Shown here one piece after another: positions 25,101 through 44,783 of a stretch of DNA of 64,000 nt. The translations under genes and the position numbers were made by a program. Numbering within the stretch: the stretch's first letter is position 1; every line of letters starts with the position of its first letter. The notes beneath the pieces are model-generated. The model saw nothing but the letters and a program-made list of their open reading frames with translations, searched no databases and was not told the DNA's origin. The stretch comes from Clavaria fumosa (taxonomy: Eukaryota > Basidiomycota > Agaricomycetes > Agaricales > Clavariaceae). The stretch is taken from contig OX637799.1 of NCBI GenBank assembly GCA_951802425.1, positions 2,170,001-2,234,000 of the forward strand, in the 5' to 3' direction.

Positions 25101-26259
25101 CGAGTGCACTGATGAAGGTAATGCTGAAGTCCAACCTGATGTGTGCCAGAATAAGCAATGAACTGCGTAAGTTGGGTGGGGATCGTACAGTAGGTCCATT
25201 GAGTTTACAACCCAGAGAGCCCGCAACAATTTGTACGACTTGCCGAACGGGAGATACCGAGAGGGATGGACGCCTTGAGAAGCATCCAGTGCGTTTCGAA
25301 ATTTTATAAATATCGGCCGAGACCTAATTCCTGGGCTAAGCGTCCACACGTCGTCTTCTTTGAGAGTCGTGGATGTACCCTGAATCAAACACCTTAAGTG
25401 GCGGGACGGCAGCAATTCAAGAAGCTACGTGCGAGCTTTAGTATGGGTCGGACCCATGAGAACGTGATCCAGCTCCAAAGAGAGGTGTATTCTTCTGGGG
25501 ATAAAAACTTTCCCTTCAATAGACGTCAATAATGTGCTACAAGTTCTATTGATACTGAAGAAGAATACACACAATATCTTCTCGACGAACCCTTTTGCTT
25601 GGTATTGTCAACGGCATCTGAAGGATGACGACTAGCAAAACCGCAATCGCAAACAGGTTGGCGAATAGCCCGATGAGTGTGAACCAGTCGAGCATGGTTT
25701 CTTCAGAGATGACCCAATCATACAACGCACCACCAAGTAGCGAGATAGCAGCGGTTAGATGGCATAAGAAAAGCGCAAAGAGGTCATACGGTGGCGTGAG
25801 GGTTGGGTGGTGGATGGGTCGAGCAAACGCATACAACCAAGTCGCAGCAATGGCTATGAAGCTCAGGGGGTACCAAAAATCCTTCGAGTACGTAACGAGA
25901 CGAAAGACACCGATAGACAACCAGACAAGAGCTTCGAGGAGCGCGATCCAGCTTAGCAAAATGGTACGCCAAAGAGGGACCGTGACTTTGGACTTGTCGT
26001 CGTCTTCGCCGGTGTCCGTCGAATAGTGAGTCGACTCTACCCCCGCTTCGTCAAGGGCTTCTGCTTCTTCGAGAGTGATCAGCGTCTGCAGGGGAGACTT
26101 GATAAAAGCACAGATTTTGCTTGCACTCTCGGGCAACGGAATGTGGCTGAGGCTGATGAGAGTGAGCAACGCAACTGGCAAAATGGCACTCCAAGCTGCT
26201 CGAGTACAAGTGTCTGAGAAATCCAAGATGCTAGAATTCAGGCAGAGATCTGGATCCAT
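19171..26259 (-). CDS. ABCC-family (MRP-type) ABC transporter with TMD0
   Basis: A ~7.1-kb gene with about 20 exons on the minus strand. Exon 1 is 26259-25573, exon 2 is 25513-25433, exon 3 starts at 25379, and the stop is at 19171-19173. Order: an N-terminal TMD0 of several hydrophobic helices; a linker reading [17 protein letters not shown] then [14 protein letters not shown]1; NBD1 with Walker A GPTASGKT (23126-23149), signature LSGGQ (about 22728-22742) and Walker [15 protein letters not shown]2; NBD2 with Walker A split by an intron (GRTG / SGKST), [19 protein letters not shown], the NFSQGQRQL signature, [12 protein letters not shown] and H-loop AHRLRT. Each junction I followed keeps frame, so the gene looks intact. 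The family exports conjugates or bile-acid-like anions, often into the vacuole. Degenerate NBD1 and full-length layout resemble Ycf1/Ybt1-class proteins. Substrate not predictable. Confidence 0.9.
25380..25432 (-). other. GC-AG intron in the first ABCC gene (53 nt)
   Basis: The minus strand starts GCACGTAG and ends GATTCAG. No GT donor nearby keeps frame into the conserved [10 protein letters not shown] block, while GC at 25432 joins ...ILKL to GTST in phase 0 with the spacing expected of the family. The 53-nt length matches neighbouring introns. Confidence 0.7.
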
Positions 26260-26420
26260 CGGCTGGTTGTTTGCTGAGCGAGCCGTGTTTCAGTGACAGT
26301 ACGCGCGGCAGCAAAGCTCCCACCCAGACCTTTCGCGCGTTACCCCTTCCAGCCATCGTCACGTGAATCGAGGTAAGTCCGGGTCACGAGGCAGATCGTC
26401 GTCCTCCTGCATTGTCGGCC
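26260..26420. promoter_or_regulatory. Divergent promoter of the ABCC gene and PRP2
   Basis: 161 bp separate the start codon of the first ABCC gene (minus) from that of PRP2 (plus), so both must be controlled from this stretch. No clear TATA box seen; it contains GTCACGTG-like bases near 26360 (CGTCACGTGA). Confidence 0.5.
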
Positions 26421-30239
<3,819 letters not shown>

Positions 30240-30624
30240 TTCGACTGTTCCATTCGGGGTTTGCCCGTATCCAGTTCCTATGGGGAGACTCGCGGATGGC
30301 AACCCGCTTTCCCTGCGAGTAATTCCGTGTAACTAGCCTTCGCGGGAACTTCGCACCCGTCTGAGGTGTCTTTATAGCGTCTGATATGTGATATATCGGA
30401 TCAGACCCTCAAATGAATTGGGATCCCACCAGTTCTCTTTACAAAACTTGACACGTTCGGGGGAGACTTGGCCATAGCATGTTTTACACGGATCTCACAA
30501 CTAAAGGTACAATGCTAGCAACAGCTCCCATCGTTTCCACACTAAGATTGCATCTAATCCTTGGCAATCGTCACCAACGACTTGGCGTAACGAGGTCAGT
30601 GTTAGGGCATCTGACAGTCAGCCA
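30240..30624. other. Intergenic between convergent PRP2 and DUF427 gene
   Basis: 385 bp holding both 3' ends. No gene, tRNA or repeat recognised. Confidence 0.5.
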
Positions 30625-31150
30625 TCATGTGCACACCTTGTCAAACGCGAGATGTTCCTTGATATGGGCAGCGGCTGGTTTAGGGTTATCATACGACCTG
30701 AAAAATGACATTCGAGCAAACATCAGCGATGTCATTTCTCGGTAGATTGCAGGTGAAGCTGACCAGGCGACGTTTCTGATTTTCTCTCCGTTCATGGTGA
30801 CGTCCCAATAGGTAGCGCCTCTGTAAACTGCTTTCAATAGATGTCGATCTACGGGTGTCGAGTATGTGACGAACCCTTTCCACGGACAAGTGTACCTTGA
30901 TAGCAATTTGAATGCGGGAAGTATATGGTTGCGCAACATAGTAGACTTACGTCTTGTCAGACTTGCTGAAGAGCTTCCAATCGAGGGAGTCCCGCGGAAA
31001 GTACTGGTTACCCTCAACGTCTTGCGTGTTATTGGAGGTACCGAGGACTGCGTCTTTATAAACGACTTTCATCGTGCGTTGAGAGGAGGAAGTGTCAGAC
31101 GGGCGGGATCCCTTCTTTAACAGCCAGCGAAAACCCGGGCCGAATCCCAT
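30625..31150 (-). CDS. DUF427 domain protein (116 residues)
   Basis: Four exons: 31150-30951, 30895-30875, 30820-30764, 30697-30625; 351 nt in frame. The protein carries the DUF427 fold pattern: YFPRDSLDWKLFSKSDK, then TYTCPWKG, then YWDVTMNG, then NVAWSYDNPKPAAAHIKEHLAF. The family is small, globular and of unknown biochemical role, common in fungi and bacteria. The second exon is only 21 nt and encodes the conserved YTCPWK. The stop follows four codons after the last conserved block (KVCT), which is short for the family, so an extra terminal exon cannot be excluded. It lies between PRP2 and the second ABCC gene with no evident functional link. Confidence 0.85.
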
Positions 31151-31324
31151 GGCTTGATAACAAAGGCGGCTTAGACTGAGACGTGATGATCACTCATCAG
31201 TGGCTCATCTCCATCTGCAGCTTAAGAACCACAGTCATGGGTGCAAAGCGTGATGCATGCCTCGTGATCAATATCTGAGACGGATAAAGCTCAACGCTTA
31301 CCAAATATGGATCTGGCCTCTACG

Positions 31325-31405
31325 CCGACTCGGAGAAGTTCTGACCGACTCGGAGAAGGTCTGACCGACTCGGAGAAAGGTCTGACCGACTCGGAGAAAG
31401 TTCTC
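31325..31405. repeat. Tandem repeat, four ~20-bp units
   Basis: Units begin CCGACTCGGAGAA at about 31325, 31345, 31365 and 31386 and differ only in the number of A/G after GAGAA. They lie upstream of the DUF427 start and downstream of the second ABCC gene. A short minisatellite; no spacers, so not a CRISPR array. Confidence 0.9.
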
Positions 31406-31481
31406 ACTGTTATTCATCTACAAGGTAGGGTGTATTGCATGTTATGCATCTAGAAATGCTACATAATGTGCACCGTACAGT

Positions 31482-36949
<5,468 letters not shown>

Positions 36950-37663
36950 AAAGCAGAGTGACGATGTGAGTTAAAAAGCACCTGTAAAGTCTGCTAGGCT
37001 TGGAAGATCCATGTGTCTCACCGGAGACTAATAGCTCCTCAGTCGTTTTTGTCGACATACACTGAACACGCAGCTGGAATGTCTCACCGGAGACTAATAG
37101 CTCCTCAGTCGTTTTTGTCGACATACACTGAACACGCAGCTGGAACTTCGAACAAAAAAGAGGACCGGGAACAACCAATAGGCATGCTTCGAGCATAAAA
37201 TGATGCTAATAAGCCCTTTCCAGCGCCGGAACGGCATTGTCTGCGCACACTTTCAGGAGGTGTCATTTATCATGGTGAAACCTGTAGAAACCTAACGTCC
37301 GAGACGTGGCGCACGCTGCTCCTTTACTGCGGAATGCCGAGCTTGACTGCGAGGCGCTAAGCGTCTGGACCACAACATCTGCGTGATAGGACAGATACTG
37401 TCATTTTTATCACGCAGATGACGTGACCTTTTGTTGTTGGATCAATTCCACCCGTCGAATTTCGACAGAGGAGTTTTCTCAGCTGGCACTTCACAAGGGG
37501 GTTTTCCCTGGTCTCTCTTCCCTGTGTGCTTCCTTCACAAGCCGGTACTCTGGAACGATAATACGAAACTTACCGGAATGCACGGGAGTGTTTGACAGAG
37601 AATATTTGATGTCTGCGCAGTGCTTAGATAATATGATGTAATATTTATATAAGGCGTAAGGCC
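36950..37663. other. Upstream region of the second ABCC gene
   Basis: About 700 bp between the ABCC start and the retrotransposon. It contains the 66-bp tandem duplication at 37015-37146 and a GC-mixed stretch with no gene. Confidence 0.5.
37015..37146. repeat. 66-bp perfect tandem duplication upstream of the ABCC gene
   Basis: Two adjacent copies begin GTCTCACCGGAGACTAATAG at 37015 and 37081 and show no difference over 65 bases. Each contains the short palindrome GTCTCACCGGAGAC. The position, 65-200 bp upstream of the start codon, puts it in the promoter. Confidence 0.95.
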
Positions 37664-37668
37664 GCAGT

Positions 37669-37959
37669 TATCAGACTGGGTCTCACACAACTTAAGCGTA
37701 AGGTCATGACAACAATACTAAGATAAGGGGAAAAGAGTACAAAAAAGGAAAAGCGAAAGTACTTATAGCGGACGCTTCGGCACTTGCCGGCGTTCCCACG
37801 CTCGGACCCTCGGATCACGTGATGCACCCAGGCCCCAGGTCATGTGATCTTACATGATTACATAATCCGACCCAGCCACAGGTCATGTGACCTTCCAACA
37901 ACCCTCCCCAGTTTCTCCACAACTGCACTTTGGGATGGCTTACATAAGCGATCCTAACA
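37669..37959 (-). repeat. 3' LTR of the chromovirus
   Basis: 291 bp, matching 44784-45073 except A/G near 37712, G/A near 37769 and one extra C near 37829. It contains the palindrome ATCACGTGAT at 37814-37823 and two related TCATGTGA motifs. Confidence 0.95.
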
Positions 37960-37973
37960 TCACCCCCCTCTTA
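37960..37973 (-). other. Polypurine tract of the chromovirus
   Basis: On the minus strand AAGAGGGGGGTGA abuts the TG of the 3' LTR, the usual position of the plus-strand primer. Confidence 0.8.
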
Positions 37974-38246
37974 AGGCTGGGCGTCCCGACCAGCTAGCTT
38001 GGCCTTGTCAGGGTGAGCAAGGAAGAAGTCCTGGAGAAGCAGTGCCACATTGGTGAGGTTCCGTCGTGGCTCCCAAGTGTTCTCCTCTACAGGGTATCCC
38101 AACCACTTCACCAGGTATCTCACTCCACGCCCCACCTTCTTAACATCAAGGATCGCCTCCACATAGTGTTGCCAACGGCTCGAGCCAATTTCTTTTTTGG
38201 GAATTTGCATTGAGTATTGTGGCTTCAAATCAACAGGTAATCCCAC
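37971..38246 (-). pseudogene. Integrase chromodomain of the chromovirus
   Basis: The frame reads WQHYVEAILDVKK, then VRYLVKWLGYPVEENTWEP, an aromatic-cage chromodomain that in chromoviruses steers integration to marked histones. It is out of frame with the preceding integrase piece, so separated from it by a frameshift. Confidence 0.9.
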
Positions 38247-38955
38247 AGAATAAGCGGCTTTGGGCTCTCACAGAAGGAGTGAATGATCAGATGTATCAAA
38301 ATCTCTCCTCCCATTGTGCATTGTCCAACGGCTCGCTCGGTTTAGCCGAGCCAAGCCGAAAAAAGCCAAGCCGTGGCAACACTACCTCCACATCATACTC
38401 CAGGTGGTCATCATCAATCGTAGGGGGCGGAGGGGGAGGCAGGTTCTGGGAAGGGAAGGAAGGGGGGTGGTATGGTGTCAACAGCAACTCATTGAAGACC
38501 CGATGGATGCGCCAGGCCCGAGGGAGCTTGAGGCGATACCCAGCAGGTCCCACCTTCTCCTCAACTGCAAAGGGGCCTGCTCTCTTGTTGTCAAGCTTTT
38601 TACAGGGCCGGTCCATCTTCAAGTTTCTAGTATCCAGCCAGACCAGATCTCCCTCAGAGTACTCCCGACTTGGGCGTTTCCCCTTATCGTAGCTCTTCTT
38701 CATCGCTGCCACTGCTTTCTCCATTGCCTCCTTGGCTGCTCTTTGGGACTCCGTGAGCTTAGCCATCCACTCGTCCGCCACCGGGTTCACCTCAGAAGGT
38801 GGCCGGAGCCCCCCATTCCATGGGTGTCGTCCATAATCGAGGAAGAAAGGTGTCTGTCCTGTTGCTGAGTGCTCACGATTATTAAGAGCAAACTCCGCAG
38901 TGGACAACCATTCAGCCCAGTCATCCTGGAGATGGTCCACGTAAGCCCAGAGATA

Positions 38956-39508
38956 CAGTGACTCACAAAACTGTTCGAATGTTTTGCACTTTTGAAATGA
39001 TTCACTTATAACACTCCAGGTAAAATGGCTAAAATCCTGAAGATATTTGTGAGGATAGCCATGCCTCTTGGCTACAACTTTGCCATATGTTGTAAAGTAC
39101 TATTTCCACCTTTGGTAATGTCATGACATCATTCTCTTTGTCATGTCATTCGAACAGTTTTGTTGCTGGCAATTTTATCAGTCAAATGTGTAAGTATTAG
39201 TGTACAATATGGCCTCTTTTTGCCTTCAGCACACCCCCAATCCTTCTAGGCATGCTTTCAATCAATCCCTGACAAATAGAAGCAGGTATCTTGTTCCACT
39301 CCTCTTCCACCCTTCCCACAACTGTAACACTCCACTTGGTGCCCTTTCATACTCTCCAAGCCTCCTCTTAAGATGACTCCACAGATGCTCAATGGGATTG
39401 AGGTCTGGAGATTGAGTAGGTCATATGAGGGCCTTAAAATCATGGTTCTTTAGCCAATCTTTGACCTGGTGGCTCTGGTGCTTGAGGTCCTCATCATGTT
39501 GCAATATG
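38956..39508 (-). repeat. Left inverted arm of the Tc1 element
   Basis: Inverted duplicate of 39999-40551. It includes the terminal repeat plus antisense coding sequence for the transposase C-terminus. Ends at GCAATATG, where similarity stops abruptly. Confidence 0.95.
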
Positions 39509-40310
39509 CTTGATCAGCTCTGGCAATGCAGAAAATACTGTGCAGATTGCCAGGACCCTTAGTAGTATTACTAACCAGCCTATTTCTGCATACACTGTTA
39601 GAAGGTGTCTAAGGACTGTAGGTCTAAACACTGTGGCTGAGGGGAGACTGCCCTTACTTAGTAGTAGACTAGGAAGGAGAGGATGGATTTTGCTATAGCA
39701 CATAAAGATTGGACTGTAAAGGACTGGAAGAGGGTTGTCTGGTCAGATGAGACTAAGATCAATAGGTTGGGATCCAATGGGAAGAAATGAGTGAGGCAGA
39801 AGCAGGGTGAAAATAGGGTGGTGACAGGTTGGTGGAGGGAACAAGAACATTTGGAAGTGGTGCTGTGATGGTATGGGGATGTATGATGTTGGAGGGGGTG
39901 GGATATGCCTGCAGGATTGATGGGAGGATGGATAAGCACCTTTACACTGCCAAACTTCAGGCCAGCCTCCAATACTATGACAATATCCCTGAAGACATCA
40001 TATTGTAACATGATGAGGACCTCAAGCACCAGAGCCACCAGGTCAAAGATTGGCTAAAGAACCATGATTTTAAGGCCCTCATATGACCTACTCAATCTCC
40101 AGACCTCAATCCCATTGAGCATCTGTGGAGTCATCTTAAGAGGAGGCTTGGAGAGTATGAAAGGGCACCAAGTGGAGTGTTACAGTTGTGGGAAGGGTGG
40201 AAGAGGAGTGGAACAAGATACCTGCTTCTATTTGTCAGGGATTGATTGAAAGCATGCCTAGAAGGATTGGGGGTGTGCTGAAGGCAAAAAGAGGCCATAT
40301 TGTACACTAA
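39509..40310 (+). pseudogene. Tc1-type transposase fragment
   Basis: The plus strand reads a second helix-turn-helix (NTVQIARTLSSITNQPISAY, VRRCLRTVGLN), then the first catalytic Asp in VVWSDETKINRLG, GGGAVMVWGCMM, the second in HDEDLKHQS, and the third in SPDLNPIEHLW (a DD34D pattern), ending at 40310. The first helix-turn-helix is missing. There are in-frame TGA codons (one where Trp is expected after NGKK, one before PTQSPDLNP) and frameshifts, so it is dead. Confidence 0.9.
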
Positions 40311-40551
40311 TACTTACACATTTGACTGATAAAATTGCCAGCAACAAAACTGTTCGAATGACATGACAAGGAGAATGATGTCATAACATTACCAAAGGTG
40401 GAAATAGTACTTTACAACATATGGCAAAGTTGTAGCCAAGAGGCATGGCTATCCTCACAAATATCTTCAGGATTTTAGCCATTTTACCTGGAGTGTTATA
40501 AGTGAATCATTTCAAAAGTGCAAAACATTCGAACAGTTTTGTGAGTCACTG
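39999..40551 (+). repeat. Right inverted arm of the Tc1 element
   Basis: Contains the transposase C-terminus with the second and third catalytic Asp, the 3' untranslated part and the terminal repeat. It is the source of the left arm. Confidence 0.95.
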
Positions 40552-41107
40552 TAGATCTCCATCTCCTGGTTCGCCCGTTCTGTCTGTCCATCAGTCTGCG
40601 GATGAAAGGCAGTACTTGGATTTGCCTTTACCCAGATCATGGAGTAGAACTCCTTCATGAAGCGGGACACGAACTGGGACCCCCGGTCACTCACAACCTT
40701 GTGAGGGACTCCATGGTCACGAAACACTCGATCCTGGAGGAGATGCGCCACTCCAAGTCCTGTGAGGTCGAGCCCGATCACTTCGAGCAGTGTCCGTTTC
40801 GTGAATTTGTCGACAATAACAAGGATGGCATTATGTCCACGGGAGAGGGGGAGGGGACCGACTATGTCCCATGAGATCACCGACCAGGGACCATCGGGCA
40901 CCAGATGGGGGTGCAGTGGGGCAGCACGCTTGGTACGGTCGGGCTTCGTCTGCTGGCATGTCTCACACCCCTGGGCATACCGATCCGCATCTTTTACCAT
41001 GTCCGGCCACCAATAACCCTTCACTAGTGCTGCTCTCAACTTCCAGGGCCCAGGGTGTCCAGCAGCGGGGAGGTCATGCTCAAACTCGAGAACGGCCTCA
41101 CGAGCTC

Positions 41108-42595
41108 CTAGGGGACCCAGGTGACTATCCCCTTTCGCCAGAGTCCAGCACGATCTCGTGTCCACTCATCATCAAGCTCCTCCGGCTTCTGTATGTGTAC
41201 CACGCTATTTTTCTGGAGTAGCGTCTCCATTTCCGATGTGAATGACACATGGACTTCCGTTTCCGGGAAAACCTGCACTGGTGCATCCTCCTCCACCATC
41301 TCTCCATAGTCTGGTCTCCGGGAGAGTGCATCTGCCTTTGTGTTCGACTTGCCAGTGCGATACTTTATCTCAAAGTCAAAGCACTGGAGCTCTCCAACCC
41401 AACGAACCTGCCTCGGCTTCAACTTCTGGGGCTTCCGGAAGTACTGGAGGCTTGCATGGTCTGTCCAGATCTCAATCGTCTCCTCTGCTCCAATGAGGTA
41501 TGCTCGCCACTCACGAAGTGCCCGAATCACAGCCAAGAACTCCTTGTCGTACACATCATAGTTCTTCTCAGCTGCAGTGAGGGCCTTGGAGATATAGTCA
41601 ACAACTGTCTGCTGCTGCGAGAGCACTCCACCAGTTGCCAGGTTGCTTGCATCTGTCTCTACCTTCCATCTCCCTTTGTCCTGAGGCAGAGCCAAGACCG
41701 GGGCTGATACGAGTGCCTGGCGGAGATCTCGGAAGGCTGCTTCCTCCTCCTCCTCCCATTTCCACGGAACATTCCCAGTCAGCCGGAAGAGTGGCTTTGC
41801 CCGGGCAGAAAGATTCGGGATGTGCCGGCGGAGGTAGTTCAGCATCCCATTGAACCTCTGGACATCCTTCACATTCTTAGGACGTGGCCAATCTCGGACT
41901 GCCGCACCCTTGGCCGGATCATGCTCTAGTCTGTTGTGGGAGATCTTCATCCCCAGGAAGATGATCTCACTCTTCTCAAACTCGCATTTACTGAGTTTGA
42001 GACACAACCCATTCTCTCCAAACTTCCTCAAGACCCGATCCATCCAGTACCGGTGTGTAGCCAAGTCCTCTGCAAACACAATGACATCATCCACATAGGC
42101 CCTCACATGTCCTCCTGCAATTTCCTCCCTCAACACATGATTCATGAAGCGTTGGAAGGTAGCAGGGGCATTCTGTAGTCCAAATCACATAACTGCAGGT
42201 TCAAAGAGTCCACGAGGTGTCAGGAAGGCGCAGCGGTGCTGGTGCTTGGGCCAGACCTGCATAGATGGGAAACCTCCCTTTGCATCAATCTTAGAGTAGA
42301 TCGACGCTCCTTTAAGCACATCCACTGTGTCTCGGATGCGGGGGAGGGGGTACTTGTCCTTGATCAGGTGTGCATTCAGCCTCGAGTAGTCGATGATTGG
42401 CCGCAGTTTGTCCTTCTCATGTTTGAAGAAGAAGGGGCTGGCATACGGGGATTTCGAGGGCCGGATTCGTCCAGAAGCAAGCTGCTCATCCACCCAACGG
42501 TTCATCTCCACCATCTCCTGCCGTGTCAAAGAATACAGCTTGGAGGAGAGGTGCTCAGGGTCCTTTTTGAACTCGATCTTAATATCGAAGTCTGG
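41108..42595 (-). pseudogene. Reverse transcriptase and RNase H of the chromovirus
   Basis: In the same frame as gag. RT blocks: ASPFFFKHEKDKLRPIIDY, FGLQNAPATFQRFMN and the catalytic YVDDVIVFAED. RNase H: KVETDASNLATGGVLSQ, then DHASLQYF and SNTKADALSRR. A TGA stop (42185-42187) sits just before FGLQNAP. The frame then shifts in the integrase N-terminus. Confidence 0.92.
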
Positions 42596-44212
42596 TCAGG
42601 AGCGGGGAAGTTCATCCCACTTTGCTTCACTAAACACCAAAGGGTAGCGGCTGGGCCAATCAGGGGTAGGGCCAGAGTTGGGAAAACGGGTGTCCAGAAT
42701 ACTCGTGGATGCGAGGGTACTCATTTTCAGGGGTGCAGGGGCTCGAGGGGATGGGGAACACTGTGGGGGGCAGCAGGTAAGGCTCAGCTCTGCCTTCTGC
42801 CAGTCGATATCCGGGTTATGCCGCTTGAGCCAGTCATGCCCAAGGATGACCTTGTGGGACTGGGTCTTTCCCAGCAGAAAGTGGATCCGCTCCTGGTGGT
42901 CACCAACTCTCACCAGCACCTCTATCCCATATCGGACCTTTCCATCCCTGTTCTGTGTCCCATCCACATTATACATGGTGATTGGGTTCAGCAGGAGAGA
43001 TGGCTCCAGTCCCACTCCTTTCACCCACTCCAAATCCATGAAGCAGTTGGTGCACCCTGAGTCGACAAGGGCCTTCATTGTGGTCCCTTTGCCAGTGCTG
43101 AAAGCCTCCAAGTGCACCTGGATGGCTAGCTCTCGTGGCACATGTTTCTGCACTTCTGGCCGCACTCTGGTTAGGCGCTCTGCCAGTCTCACTTCCTCCT
43201 TCACCTCAGCCCCAATTCGGGTATGTCTCCGCTGCAAGATAGTATATCGGGGTATACTTGCAGCAGGCACAGGGACGGAAAGGGGGCTGGCACACTTCTT
43301 CTCCCCAGTGGGAGTCCTCCTCTCTCTCTCACACAGCTCTATGCAGGCTCGGAGCTGTGCAATCTCTTTCTCATATCCCTCCGCCATTTGGGGGGCACAT
43401 GGTGCTGCCCGGGTTTGGGCCCTTGGGACCTGCAGACGCGTATCAGGCAGGGGGCAGAAACGGACAGCATGGCCAGTCTGGTGGCATCGGAAACAACATC
43501 TCTCATCAGCAGGGGCCCATCCTCGGGCCATGGCCACATCTGGAGTACACAGCAGAGGGGTCACAAGAGGTCGCGAAATGGTCACGGCAGGTCGCGGTAG
43601 GGTCACGGTGGGTCGCGGTGTCCGTTCCGTGAGTATCCCATCCAGTCGCCTTTGCTGGGCATCAAGCCTCTCAGCCAGCACCTTCCATTCTCCATATGTC
43701 TCTGGCATCGGGGAGACACCATAGATTCTCTCCACCAACCTCCTACTCAGGTTCAACTCCAGCCAATGGACTAGGATTCCTGAGTCCTTCTCTGCACTCA
43801 ACTTCGCCCGTCGGGACAGCGTCTCGAATTTCGCGAAGAACTCTGGTGCTGTCATGGCACCCTGTTTCAGCCCTGCAATATCGGCAAGGGCAGTCGCACA
43901 GTCATTTGGGTCATCGAATGCGCGCTTCATCTCCTCCACAAACTCTGCCCAGGTTCCGGCCTTGCCACTACCCAGGATCTCTTCTGCCTTCATATTCGCC
44001 CACTCTGCAGCGAATCCTTCTCCAGTAATTTTGCTCAGAGCAAAAAGGACCTTCACCAGGTCCACAGCATAGACAGTCAGGTTCGCCATAAACAGGAGGC
44101 GAAGGGATCGGAGGAACGTACAGAAGTTCCTTTTCTGCCCATCAAAGGGGGCAACAGATAGGTCAAGCCTCATAGGTTGGGCTACAGGCGGGGCAACATG
44201 GTCTGCCATCAC
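42596..44212 (-). pseudogene. Gag-protease part of the chromovirus polyprotein
   Basis: 538 codons starting MMADHVAPPV. It contains a capsid-like helical region (PEFFAKFETLSRRAK), one CCHC zinc knuckle (CFRCHQTGHAVRFC) and an aspartic protease with DSG (ALVDSGCTNCFMD) and a ILGHDWL flap-end motif. It ends in a TGA that interrupts the single gag-pol frame. Confidence 0.92.
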
Positions 44213-44771
44213 AGGCCCTGGATGCTGTAAATAAAGTTCCAGGCCTTGGGCACTCAGGATTTCTTCGATCTCTTAGCAGTCCTGTCCTCTTAGGCTGCTC
44301 TTCTGTGTACTTATGTACCTATAGAACTCTTATTCTATGAAACTTTTGTTAACGTGGGGCCCAAATGGTGTCCCAGGTGGTCGCTCCACAACTCCTAATG
44401 AGTTGCCCGTGCGCCCTTCTGACAATGGTCACAGAGCAAGGGCCCTGTCCACTGGACCAGGAAACTACAGAAAGACTATGTAGGGGCCTTTCCTTGCCCT
44501 GTACACTACACGATTCACTGGTACGTAGCTGTAAAACAAAGTTCTGGGCCTTGGGCACTCGGTATCACTTGGGGAGGGTCACAGTTGACTTCCTCCTGGT
44601 CTGGTCACATGTATCTACACACAGTAAAAATTTCGCGCAGTTCTGTTACACACCGCAGGCAGGGTAAAGGAGAAGAGGATGATAGGGGCTGAGCTGTGAC
44701 AACATGTCACAGTTTGAAATTAAGGGTCCAGGCTAGCCGGGTTAGGACACGGGGCTAGGGCGGACAGGCAG
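44213..44771 (-). other. Leader region of the chromovirus
   Basis: About 560 bp between the PBS and the gag start. It should carry packaging signals; no coding frame recognised. Confidence 0.6.
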
Positions 44772-44782
44772 ATCTTAGTATT
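44772..44782 (-). other. Self-primer binding site of the chromovirus
   Basis: One base inside the 5' LTR. In element orientation it reads AATACTAAGAT, the exact reverse complement of 11 bases inside the LTR (44829-44839, ATCTTAGTATT). No tRNA 3'-end complement (TGG start) is present. This is the layout of Tf1-type self-priming. Confidence 0.85.
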
Positions 44783-44783
44783 A

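Larger units (their letters stand above)
38956..40551 (+). mobile_element. Tc1/mariner element with 553-bp inverted arms
   Basis: 1596 bp flanked by TA on both sides (38954-38955, 40552-40553), with ends CAGTGACTCACAAAACTG in inverted orientation. The two outer 553 bp (38956-39508 and 39999-40551) are near-perfect inverted copies, about three differences seen. The unique 490-bp centre holds the transposase middle. The right arm is the true 3' part of the transposase gene; the left arm is its inverted duplicate, replacing the 5' end. Confidence 0.95.
38247..41165 (-). pseudogene. Integrase of the chromovirus, interrupted by Tc1
   Basis: The N-terminal zinc-binding and core parts lie in 40552-41165: AGHPGPWKLRAALVKGYWW, CETCQQTK, WDIVGPLP and VSDRGSQFVS. 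The rest of the core and the GPY-like part lie in 38296-38955. Removing the 1596-bp Tc1 element and one TA restores a continuous reading frame across the insertion point (...EMEI / YLWAYVDHLQ). A frameshift precedes it near 41130-41160. Non-functional. Confidence 0.9.

Noticed and set aside
31325..31405. CRISPR-like array
   Set aside because: Units are directly abutting with no unique spacers, and the genome is eukaryotic.
39258..40249. Two identical 61-residue proteins on opposite strands
   Set aside because: They are the same out-of-frame stretch of the Tc1 transposase seen in both inverted arms, not genes.
41121..43724. Plus-strand open frames (up to 348 codons) opposite gag-pol
   Set aside because: Antisense shadows of a retrotransposon frame; no recognisable domains.
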